Source: Ovis canadensis (taxonomy: Eukaryota > Chordata > Mammalia > Artiodactyla > Bovidae). Taken from it: 64,000 nt of DNA. The stretch's first letter is position 1; the number at the start of each line of letters is the position of its first letter. The stretch is taken from assembly GCF_042477335.2 (NCBI RefSeq), contig NC_091245.1, positions 87,954,501 through 88,018,500 on the forward strand, given 5' to 3'. Positions 57,601 to 64,000 of this stretch are shown here, one piece after another. The notes below the pieces were generated by a model. It did no database searches and was not told the origin of the DNA. It worked only from the letters and a program-made list of their open reading frames with translations. The position numbers and the translations under genes are program-made.

Positions 57601-59451
57601 GGTGATGGACTCCATAGCTTTCTTCGGATTCCAGAATGACCCATAACTCGGGTGACCAACCATCCAGGTTTGCCTGGGACTTGCCTAGTTTTAGCCAGGA
57701 GACTTTAGTGGAAGTCATATGTCCCAAGAAACTCTTTAGTCTGAGGAAGACTGTGACAGTTGGTCACCCTACCTGTAACCCGGAGGGGCAGCAGTGGATT
57801 TATTTCTGCGTTCAACACAGCCTCCCTCGTGCCCCTTTCCAGATGCTGGTGGTGTTCAAGTCAGCCCCCATCCTGAAGCGGGCCCTGAAAGTGAAACAGG
57901 CCATGATGCAGCTGTATGTGCTGAAGCTGCTCAAGGTGCAGACCAAGTATCTGGGACGGCAGTGGCGGAAGAGCAACATGAAGACCATGTCTGCCATCTA
58001 CCAGAAGGTGCGGCATCGGCTGAATGACGACTGGGCCTACGGCAACGGTGAGGCTCCGTGTGAGGCAAGGGAAGGGAGTGGGGGACAGTGACAGCTCTTC
58101 CTTTGCTCTCAAGTTTCCCTCCGAGCAACCTGGAAGTGCCCAGCTCCTGCGTCTGTAGCATCAGAATGGGACGCCCAGGAAGGGCTTGGAGAGACTACCA
58201 GGCTTGTGTCTGTGGTCATCCCTGCTCCTCTCTGTGCCTCCGGTTCCCTTTTCCAGGAATTGTCACAAGCCTTTATCCAACCTCTCGTCCTTTCTCTCAC
58301 CCCTGCAGCTGCCTTGGTTCTGGTCACCGAAATTCTCGCAGCTCCTAATGGCCTCCCTGCCTCTGGTTCCTTTCCCTTCATCAGTGCCTCAGACTTTGCC
58401 CTAGTGATTTTTATAAAACCCAGATCCAGTGGTGGTATCTCTCTGAGTGTAATCCTTCTCTGACTTCTGATTTCCCTAAGAATTAGAGCCAAACTCTAAG
58501 CGCATAGGGCCCACACATGGTCCCTCCCTGTCCTCTGTAATCTGCTCCACTTCCTCAGCCCAGCCTCCATCACACCTGGGGCTCTGAGCACGTTGGCCAT
58601 CCTGTCCCGGACTTTGTCCCTCTCCTGGCAGGGTGCCTCCCTGTAGCCCTCTGTATCTGTACGTGTTCCTCCCCTCCCGCCTTGGCCTCCCTGGCAGAGT
58701 GGGTCTTCCTGGTATCCCCAAGCATGCTGCCGCACCCTTAGACTTCCTGACCACAGCACCAGGGGCACGTGACTGCATCTGCACTCCCAACGCCCTGAAT
58801 TTGTAGAGGCAAGGTGGCCCACAGCACCCGGTCAGGGATTTGAGAGAATAAGCAAACGGGGGTATCTGCAGGTTCCTGCCTCTTAACCTGGGAGAGCCAG
58901 GGGGAATGTGACTTTCAGAGAAGTGTGCTGTCCTCCTGGCTTTCCTCAGCAGACCCACGTGAACTGCTGTGTAGCCTCTTTCTCTGTAGCTCTGGTGTTT
59001 CCCCTTTGACCTGACTTTTCCTGTGTACCTAGGAAAGAAGTCCTGTAAGTCTTCCCGAGGGTTGGGCTTGGAGGTTTCCTGTTATTGGTTGACATTGAAC
59101 TGGCCAAGCCCAGGCCCGCATGGCCCTGGGCTGCAGTGACCCCAAGGGGAGCTGCCACAAGGCTTTGGTTCTCAACATAACATGTCCTCCTGCTTCGTCG
59201 TAGATCTTGATGCCCGGCCTTGGGACTTCCAGGCAGAGGAGTGTGCCCTCCGTGCCAACATTGAGCGCTTCAACGCCCGGCGCTATGACCGGGCCCACAG
59301 CAACCCTGACTTTCTTCCTGTGGATAACTGCCTGCAAAGTGTCCTGGGCCAGCGGGTGGACCTCCCTGAGGACTTCCAGATGAACTATGACCTCTGGTTA
59401 GAAAGGGAGGTCTTCTCCAAGCCCATTTCCTGGGAAGAGCTGCTGCAGTGA
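41979..59451 (+). CDS. STRIP1: STRIP1 (FAM40A), complete coding region, 21 exons
   Basis: Twenty-one exons with GT-AG introns and compatible phases join to 2514 nt: 837 codons plus TGA, the length of mammalian STRIP1. The start ATG lies in gccgccaagATGg, a good initiation context, and matches the known MEP... N-terminus. STRIP1 is a core scaffold of the cytoplasmic STRIPAK complex, which joins PP2A to GCK-family kinases and affects cell shape, adhesion and migration. Seen here: a proline-rich N-terminus (residues 18-36), the N1221-type domain from about residue 65, a charged linker with RAASPPASAS and SREEEEENDDDSSLEGE (residues about 330-390), and the C-terminal DUF3402-type helical domain to SWEELLQ. 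No broken exon was found. STRIP2 is the paralogue, but the N-terminus and length favour STRIP1. Confidence 0.97.
42159..44127. other. STRIP1 intron 1, 5' part
   Basis: The first 450 bp are GC-rich island sequence. The remainder is unique except for a MIR/L2-like piece around 43680-43790 (cctcattacataaatgaaga, aactgaagctcgggaactta). An AT palindrome (ctaattaattag) lies at 42645-42656. Confidence 0.5.
44140..44401 (-). repeat. Bov-A2 SINE with target-site duplication
   Basis: Two antisense A units joined by a gaaagtgaaaagtgaaagtg linker. The 12-bp duplication tgatagcccact is at 44128-44139 and 44402-44413. It lies in STRIP1 intron 1. Confidence 0.93.
44490..44690 (+). repeat. L2/MIR-like fragment
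   Basis: The motifs tactgtgctgagcattgtga and gttatgataagtgccatgaa match the style of L2 3' sequence. Diverged, with approximate limits. Confidence 0.5.
44854..44923 (+). CDS. STRIP1: STRIP1 exon 2
   Basis: Bounded by caacag and gtaagg; 70 nt encoding residues 61-84: GYSESPDLEFEYADTDKWAA then ELS. Confidence 0.97.
44924..46139. other. STRIP1 introns 2 and 3
   Basis: Introns 44924-45642 and 45718-46139. A short (AT)n run lies at about 45019-45030. Nothing else recognised. Confidence 0.5.
45643..45717 (+). CDS. STRIP1: STRIP1 exon 3
   Basis: Bounded by ttgacag and gtgaga; 75 nt encoding residues 84-109: ELYSYTEGPEFLMNRKCFEE then DFRMH. Human has Ile where Met is read near the end (from memory). 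Confidence 0.97.
46140..46274 (+). CDS. STRIP1: STRIP1 exon 4
   Basis: Bounded by tgacag and gtactg; 135 nt encoding residues 109-154. It includes VTDKKWTELDTNQHRTHAMR and ends KVARAILYVAQ. Confidence 0.97.
46321..46470 (+). repeat. 50-bp minisatellite, three copies, at the exon 5 acceptor
   Basis: Three near-identical 50-bp units (46321-46370, 46371-46420, 46421-46470) sharing ggggcgcagcgagccgtgcc and ctgtgt. Each carries a pyrimidine-rich 'gtcag' acceptor-like end, and the last unit runs into the true acceptor ctgcag of STRIP1 exon 5. Confidence 0.95.
46474..46594 (+). CDS. STRIP1: STRIP1 exon 5
   Basis: Bounded by ctgcag and gtgagt; 121 nt encoding residues 154-194: GTFGECSSEAEVQSWMRY then FLLLEVGTFNALVELLNMEI. 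A three-copy 50-bp repeat ends 3 bp before the exon. Confidence 0.97.
47090..47185 (-). repeat. MIR/L2-like fragment
   Basis: Contains ccattttgcagatgaggaaa and 'gtgtccaagggcacgtggct', the well-known MIR/L2 core wording. Confidence 0.6.
47363..47431 (+). CDS. STRIP1: STRIP1 exon 6
   Basis: Bounded by ccacag and gtgagg; 69 nt encoding residues 194-217: DNSAACSSAVRKPAISLADS then TDL. Confidence 0.97.
48160..48260 (+). repeat. L2/MIR-like fragment
   Basis: The stretch tagccatttattaagcatct followed by 'cactcataccctagaaacac' resembles an L2/MIR end. Diverged. Confidence 0.45.
48462..48568 (+). CDS. STRIP1: STRIP1 exon 7
   Basis: Bounded by cccag and gtagga; 107 nt encoding residues 217-253: VLLNIMYLIVETVHQECEGD then KAEWRTMRQTFRAEL. 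Confidence 0.97.
48674..48801 (+). CDS. STRIP1: STRIP1 exon 8
   Basis: Bounded by ccccag and gtgagc; 128 nt encoding residues 253-295. It contains SPLYNNEPFAIMLFGMVTKF and ends KVLLLLWKTVL. Confidence 0.97.
50018..50200 (+). CDS. STRIP1: STRIP1 exon 9
   Basis: Bounded by atgcag and gtgagg; 183 nt encoding residues 296-356. It contains CTLGGFEELQSMKAEKRAIL and IRNMRAASPPASASDLIEQQ, the start of the phosphorylatable linker. Confidence 0.97.
50583..50800 (+). CDS. STRIP1: STRIP1 exon 10
   Basis: Bounded by tttcag and gtgcgt; 218 nt encoding residues 357-429. It starts ALIKQDNLDAFNERDPYKAD, then the strongly acidic DDSREEEEENDDDSSLEGE, and ends GLPWAPKV. Confidence 0.97.
51748..51813 (+). CDS. 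STRIP1: STRIP1 exon 11
   Basis: Bounded by ggcag and gtgagt; 66 nt encoding residues 429-451: EKDIEMFLESSRSKFIGYTL then G. Confidence 0.97.
51922..51985 (+). CDS. STRIP1: STRIP1 exon 12
   Basis: Bounded by ctccag and gtaggt; 64 nt encoding residues 451-472: DTNTVVGLPRPIHESIKTLK then Q. Confidence 0.97.
53080..53151 (+). CDS. STRIP1: STRIP1 exon 13
   Basis: Bounded by ttgcag and gtgagt; 72 nt encoding residues 473-496: HKYTSIAEVQAQMEEEYLRS then PLSG. Confidence 0.96.
53290..53530 (+). repeat. MIR SINE
   Basis: Contains gtaagagcacagactctggg, gcctgttaaatggaaataac and agttgtagtaaggattcatt. It lies in STRIP1 intron 13, about 110 bp before exon 14. Confidence 0.75.
53643..53717 (+). CDS. STRIP1: STRIP1 exon 14
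   Basis: 75 nt encoding residues 497-521: GEEEVEQVPAETLYQGLLPS then LPQYM. The donor is gtgagt. The acceptor tgttgaaag has a poor pyrimidine tract, but the frame and protein match require it. Confidence 0.93.
53909..54006 (+). CDS. STRIP1: STRIP1 exon 15
   Basis: Bounded by tgccag and gtgagt; 98 nt encoding residues 522-554: IALLKILLAAAPTSKAKTDS then INILADVLPEEM. Confidence 0.97.
54007..55230. other. STRIP1 intron 15
   Basis: A (TGC)n run lies near 54086-54100, and a possible MIR piece at 54235-54305 (ctcttcctcctctgttaaat). No exon seen. Confidence 0.5.
55231..55357 (+). CDS. STRIP1: STRIP1 exon 16
   Basis: Bounded by ttctag and gtatct; 127 nt encoding residues 554-596: TTVLQSMKLGVDVNRHKEVI then a leucine-rich helix LLLLLKHFKLNHVYQ. 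Confidence 0.97.
55532..55618 (-). repeat. Truncated Bov-A SINE near exon 17
   Basis: (CTG)n tail followed by ctctccagtcgtgtccgact and gcaggctcccccgtcccggg, then it stops mid-unit. It has no right-hand duplication, so the end was lost. The exon 17 acceptor is about 37 bp further on. Confidence 0.85.
55656..55756 (+). CDS. STRIP1: STRIP1 exon 17
   Basis: Bounded by tttcag and gtgata; 101 nt encoding residues 597-630: FEYMAQHLVFANCIPLILKF then FNQNIMSYITAKN. A Bov-A fragment ends about 36 bp upstream. Confidence 0.97.
55757..57106. other. STRIP1 introns 17 and 18
   Basis: Introns 55757-56487 and 56555-57106. GC-rich unique sequence, nothing recognised. Confidence 0.5.
56488..56554 (+). CDS. 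STRIP1: STRIP1 exon 18
   Basis: Bounded by ctgcag and gtgagt; 67 nt encoding residues 630-652: SISVLDYPHCVVHELPELTA then ESL. Confidence 0.97.
57107..57211 (+). CDS. STRIP1: STRIP1 exon 19
   Basis: Bounded by ctgcag and gtgagt; 105 nt encoding residues 653-687: EAGDNNQFCWRNLFSCINLL then RILNKLTKWKHSRTM. Confidence 0.97.
57650..57769. mobile_element. Small non-autonomous DNA-transposon-like element
   Basis: A 120-bp segment bounded by perfect 11-bp terminal inverted repeats gggtgaccaac and gttggtcaccc. It has no coding capacity. It ends 73 bp before STRIP1 exon 20. I do not name the family. Confidence 0.65.
57843..58047 (+). CDS. STRIP1: STRIP1 exon 20
   Basis: Bounded by ttccag and gtgagg; 205 nt encoding residues 688-756. 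It begins MLVVFKSAPILKRALKVKQA and ends RHRLNDDWAYGN. Confidence 0.97.
58048..59203. other. STRIP1 intron 20
   Basis: GC-rich; a pyrimidine-rich part spans 58250-58480. No exon or repeat that I recognise. Confidence 0.5.
59204..59451 (+). CDS. STRIP1: STRIP1 exon 21 (terminal coding)
   Basis: The acceptor gtcgtag is followed by 248 coding nt encoding residues 756-837. It begins DLDARPWDFQAEECALRANI, ends KPISWEELLQ, and stops at TGA. Confidence 0.97.
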
Positions 59452-60140
59452 GGCTCCTGGGTGGGAGGCTGAAAATGAAAGAAGGGGTGATCTCCCCCAG
59501 GGGCTGTCCTGGTTCCTTGCTGCAGTGCTCCCTTCCTCCTGCAGGTGGCAGCACATCCCTACTGTGCCCTTCCGAGCCAGTGCTGGGCTGGTGAGCAAGT
59601 CTGGATCTGGCTTCTCTTTGATTCCCAGGGTCCTGCTTGGGAGTGGCCATCTCTCTGCTTGAGATCCTCTCTTCCTTCACTCTTCCTTGCCCTCCTCTCT
59701 TGGACATAGTTGGTTGCAGCTCCTTTGTCATTCCACCGAAGGCTGGAATGGGCTGGGAATGCACCGTGTCTGAATTTCAGGGGTCATGCTCCCTCTTCTG
59801 AGACACAAATCCTTGGCATGTCAGCTTGCCAGAGAAGGAGGGCTTGGGATTAGAGTGGAATCTTGGCCTTGCTCTGGGGGTTTCTGATGTCATTCCAGCC
59901 TCTTGCTAGGTTTCATCCAGAAGCAATTGCAGAGGCTCCTGCAGCTGCCTCAGCACTTTGGTTTTATATAGGGTTAGGGGAGGAGAAGCAGCTTCCCTTA
60001 ATCGGAGGGGCCATTTTCTTTCCCTGGTGTGCAAGGTTTGTAAATATCTATATATAAATCTGTGTGTATTCTCGTGTCATGTTGAGGTTTTTAATGTGTT
60101 TGTGTATTCTGTTTACATTAAAAGGAAGCAAAACCAACGC
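59452..60140 (+). other. STRIP1: STRIP1 3'UTR
   Basis: About 690 nt from the stop codon to the inferred cleavage site after an ATTAAA. It has no interspersed repeat. The distal part 59990-60060 has a similar copy near 61305-61378. Confidence 0.8.
60117..60122 (+). promoter_or_regulatory. STRIP1 poly(A) signal ATTAAA
   Basis: ATTAAA follows a TG-rich tract at the end of the 3'UTR; cleavage is expected 10-25 nt later. The size of the resulting UTR fits the known gene. Confidence 0.7.
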
Positions 60141-63100
60141 CCATTGCCTTGTCTGCAGGAAACATGGCCCCTGAACATCTCCTCCAGGTCTAGAAAGTGG
60201 ATTTTCTTGCCAGCATTGATGGATCACTCCCTTGTCCCTGCCAGACTGCCCACTTTTCCCATCTGAGGGGGAAGCAGAGGGGGAGTTGGTACTTAGCCCA
60301 AGTGTTCTTGTCCCAGTCAGTCTGGTTTTGCTCCAGGGCTTCCCGCCCCAGGGCTCAGGGTTGCTGAAGTGATAAGTTGTCTGCACCCCCTGGGCTAGAG
60401 AGAATTCCACTAGGAGCCTCAGGTTTCTCTGGCTCACACCCTTGAGCGGGCCTCAGCCAAACCAATTCCAGTACTAGGAGGGGAGGGGCCAGGTCAGAGA
60501 AGGGGTGGACTGTCCTGGGCCCTCACTGGGCAGGTGCTTGAGACTGAGAGGAGACTTAAGTGCCCAGAGCCTGGGGAAGCAGACCATCAGGAGTCCTGGG
60601 AAAGAGAGGGTCTGCAGGCCCACGTGGCTGAAGAAGAAGCAAGGCGCACCTTTGTGCCCAGCGTCAGTGTGAGGCCTCCTGGAGCCTGCCTCCGGCCTTC
60701 GGGTCCCTGGATACGTCTGCCTCCACCTTGCTTGATCTTGAGGCTCTGCTTCTGAGGATCTTATGTTCTGATGCTGGGAAAGGGTGTTCCCTTTTCAGAA
60801 CTGCTTCAAGTTTCCTTATTTATAGGCCACGTATGGGGTTTTTCTAAGTCTTCAAGGGGTCTTGACTTATAAAGGAAGTGTATTCTGGGGGAATTCTCCC
60901 CTTTGTTCGCTCCCCATTCAGTACCTGCCCATTGAGATTCAGTCCAGGCCCAGAGCTGGGCTTCCAGGACAGGCCTTGACTCACCAGCGTGTTTATGAGC
61001 AGCCTGGTGGAGCCAGTAGTGTGCTCCATATGTAAGTCACACGGCCTAGGAGATGGAAGGTCCCTGCAATTGTCCTTTACCACAAAGTAACTTGCACGGG
61101 ACAAGGGGATTCAACACAATTTATGTGTACATTGTGGATTCTCTGCTGTTTTGTACTAGGGTCAATAGCAAGTGTGTATTTTGAGACTGCAGTTTGAGTA
61201 AGATAAATTTTCACTTATTTCACCATGTAGCCTGGCTCCCTGAACCCACCTAGCTGAGGCTTTGACCTCCTTCCCGGTTTTTTACTTCCCCAATCTCTCC
61301 TCTGAAGCTTCACCTTAACAAAGGTGCCATTTTCTCTCTTGGTTTGCAAAGGTCTAAATATCTTCCTATATATCTATACAGAATGAACACACAATATCAA
61401 AGCTGCACGGGCCAGTAACGCCTGGGCAGGTGAATCCTACATCTGCTGGCCTGGGAGGGGAGAGGCCTTAACCATGGCCACAGAGAGTGCTCTGGGCAGG
61501 TTGGCCACTTGAAGCCAGGTCTGGGCCGAGCCCGTTCTGGGTGTCCTGAGTGTCCAGGTGAACAAGACACCACGCTCTTAACTTTCCTTGAGAAGCTCAC
61601 AGTTGATGGAGAGCTGGCCGGAAAAGCAAGTGGAAGCAGTAATGTGGTGGAGACAGACGTCTGGGGGGCCTCACAGGGCCCGTTGCTCCCAGCCAGTGCC
61701 CTCCTGCTGGGCAAGGGGCAAGGCGAGGGGAGCCTTCAGTTGTTGAGGGGAAGGCGGGGGCTCTAGCACCAGGAACAAGGGCTCCCAGAGTGCATGCTTT
61801 GTGCTCACAGCAGGGATGAGCCGGTGGCCGAGGCTGTTCTGCCCCTGCTGCATACAGGAAATGCCCAGTTCCTGAGGATGCTGGGCTCCGTTCCTGTCCG
61901 GGGCTACAGAGGGTCTGTGCATTGGGGTTATAATTCAGGCTGATGTGTAAAGGATTGGGAGCGCCTGGGGCTGAAGATTGAATGGCTGTAATAAGCAGCA
62001 TTTCCTGATGCTGGATTGAGACTGGAAGCTGAGACTGAAGGGCATGCTAGCTAGGGCTCTCCTCTCCGGGTCTGGTGTCTGAGCCCCTGCCAGGATCAAG
62101 ATCTAGGGCTTCTCTGGGTGGGACCCACAGGAGTGGAGAGGAGCCTTAGCAGAGGGAGACCAAGCCTAGCTCCTCTCAAGATTCCAAGTGGGGCCACTTC
62201 CCTTCTCCTTTTCTCAAAGGGTGAACTAGAGCCCCCAACCTGGCCTTGACTAGGCTGAGGAGTGAGGCTGGGGGCAGGGGCGTCTGGAGACCTGGGGGCT
62301 GTGTCTTGGGGTGAGACGCCTAGGGTGTGGAGGAGGAGGAGGGGAGGATGGGAGGACGGCTAATGGGAAGCAGGTGGAAGGGCTGCCCGAGTCCCAGCCA
62401 GGGGACAGGCCGGCTGGGATGGCCCAGTCAGTGGGAGAACCCGTCAACTCACAGATAATCCCAGGAACAGGCTCTGGGATGCCCATTCATATTCATTATG
62501 TGTGAAGTGGGCGGTTGTAAAGTTAGCTTTCTCTTCATTTGGCTGTCACTAGACAGAAAAATATGAGCTGTGGGCAGATGCCCCTGGATGGGGGCCAGCA
62601 GCTGGTCTCCGGCCTCCCTGTGCCCTCCCCCACCAGGGCCTCCCTCCTGCACAGGGCCCGCCGCGGCCCTGCCCGCCTCTCCAGCCCTTGCTGCCTTGAT
62701 CTCTGACTCGACTTTGTGTTCTCTTTCTGTCTCTTTCCCACTTGTTTCCTTTGCTCTCACAGACTCCTTCCTCTTCCCTCTTTCTGAGCTGTGAGAGAGG
62801 GGTCTTGGTTTTTCTTGACCACCGCTCTGTGTCTGGCAGCCAGCACAAGACGTGGCTCAAGTGGGCACTTAGTATCTGCAGAACTAATTTTTCTCTCTGC
62901 ATCTCTAACTTCTGTGAGACAGTCCAAAATCTTGCTGGCTGCTGCTTAGGTGAAGACGCTTATAGGGCAGTGCTCTTAGCCCTGGAAGTAGAAGGGTGGG
63001 TCTGCTCCCCAGTTCATCTTTGACCCGCTGGGTGAAGGTGGTGCTGCTCATCAGTGGTAGCTGGGACAGCTTCTTCCTACTGCCCAGGCTCTTCCCTTCC

Positions 63101-63920
63101 TGATGGACATGGGCTCAGGACACCTGGGCCTCAGAAGCCAGGCCCTCAAGTGAAGGGACGAGAAGGAAGACACTGGTGTCCTCGGGGGCGGGGGGTGATT
63201 AAGCCTTGTCACTGACTAGGCAGATCCATCCGTCTGACGGATCTGCGCCCTCCTCGGGAAGAAGCATGGCGCTGGCCACTGGAGTCTTTGTATGCTTGGG
63301 TTTCTCTGCGCCTGGAGGAGGCCCTGGATGGGGGGAGCTGGGCTGCTAGCTGAGGCCAAGCTGCTCTGAGCAATGTGGTTGTGTTTACTGGGAGGATGGG
63401 AGGGCTGGGCCTGCTTTTTTCCTGCCTTCCAGGAAGATAAGGCAGAAAGCGGGGATGAAGGATAGAATGGGTAATACTCTGAAACCACAAGAAAGGGTCC
63501 TGGCTTTCGTCTCTCCCTACAGCTCAGACATGTTCCTGGGGCGTCTGGGAGCAGGGGATGGCCCCACCCCTACTACTCTGGGGTCCCTGCCCAGGGAAGC
63601 TCAGAACCCTCAGTGGGCTCCCCAGACTTCCATCTCCCCTCCAGTGTCCATTCACCCACAAGCTATTTCAGCTCTCTCACTCCCCTTCCCACCCCTGGTT
63701 TTCCCTTCCAGATGAGCCCAGCAACCCTAGAGCCAGGCTTTTCCCCTTGCTTTCCTGTACCAGCTGAAGCCACAGGGACCCTGGGCAGGTGACATGACAT
63801 GCGTGGGCCTTGAGGGCTGGCTGCAGGTTCATCTTCCCCCTAGCCTCTAGGATCCCTGCCTGGACCCCAGGCACAGACCAGCCCTAGAGCAACAAAGTGC
63901 CAAACCCTGAGGATACACAA
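60141..63920. other. Spacer between STRIP1 and the convergent neighbour
   Basis: GC-rich and repeat-poor. It has an L2-like trace at about 61555-61615, a partial duplicate of the STRIP1 3'UTR end at 61305-61378, and a locally AT-rich segment at 62455-62575 that may be conserved. Many short open frames occur because of GC content; none has support as a gene. Confidence 0.5.
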
Positions 63921-63927
63921 TCACCTG

Positions 63928-64000
63928 GTATAAAAAATACTGCCACCTTTATTATTATGCTGGGCAGCACATTTTTTACAAAAGTATTTTTACCAAAGTG
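63928..64000 (-). other. ALX3: Putative 3' end of ALX3 (minus strand)
   Basis: On the minus strand an AATAAA (63953 down to 63948) follows AT-rich sequence and precedes an abrupt change to GC-rich DNA. In mammals ALX3 is the next gene, convergent with STRIP1 and a few kb away, and the spacing here fits. No coding sequence of ALX3 lies in the window, so the identity rests on gene order. Confidence 0.45.

Noticed and set aside
58476-58958. 160-codon minus-strand frame in STRIP1 intron 20
   Set aside because: GC-rich intron, no homology, no splice signals in support.
60048-60437. 129-codon minus-strand frame across the STRIP1 3' end
   Set aside because: No recognisable protein; it overlaps UTR and spacer and has no start or promoter context.

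Overview
The window is ruminant (bovine-type) nuclear genomic DNA. BovB LINE sequence, Bov-tA and Bov-A SINEs and CHR-type tRNA SINEs occur throughout, the genes are split by GT-AG introns, and the spliced proteins match mammalian orthologues without a break. Cattle or a close relative is the best guess, but cattle, buffalo and sheep/goat cannot be separated from the sequence alone.

Layout: (1) 1-17191 is read as the AT-rich first intron of AHCYL1; no first exon or CpG island was found, so exon 1 lies upstream. It holds a 5'-truncated BovB with a broken reverse-transcriptase frame, a second BovB ending in an inverted repeat, and several SINEs. (2) 17192-30376 holds AHCYL1 (IRBIT) coding exons 2-17, which give residues 41-530 of the 530-residue protein, followed by a roughly 2 kb 3'UTR. 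(3) 32440-41825 is an intergenic spacer built mostly of nested repeats: Bov-A, Bov-tA and CHR SINEs, BovB, probable LTRs, L1 and L2. (4) 41825-60140 is STRIP1 (FAM40A): a CpG-island promoter, 21 coding exons giving a complete 837-residue reading frame, and a 0.7 kb 3'UTR. (5) 60140-63925 is a GC-rich spacer. The last 75 bases carry a minus-strand AATAAA and fit the 3' end of the convergent neighbour, expected from mammalian gene order to be ALX3.

The two complete genes are not functionally linked in any way the sequence shows. AHCYL1 encodes a catalytically inactive relative of S-adenosylhomocysteine hydrolase that binds and regulates the IP3 receptor and ion transporters. STRIP1 encodes a scaffold of the STRIPAK phosphatase-kinase complex. 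Both are on the plus strand with about 9.4 kb between them.

I did not find a new biological system. The items most worth a second look are structural: a three-copy 50-bp minisatellite abutting the STRIP1 exon 5 splice acceptor with all frames open, a BovB insertion with a fold-back inverted repeat inside clean target-site duplications, a trimeric Bov-A and a compound Bov-tA each integrated as one unit, an in-frame upstream ATG for STRIP1, and a duplicated piece of the STRIP1 3'UTR about 1.3 kb downstream. All coordinates are hand-derived from splice signals and reading frame. Family names for older repeats are from recognition, not a database search.
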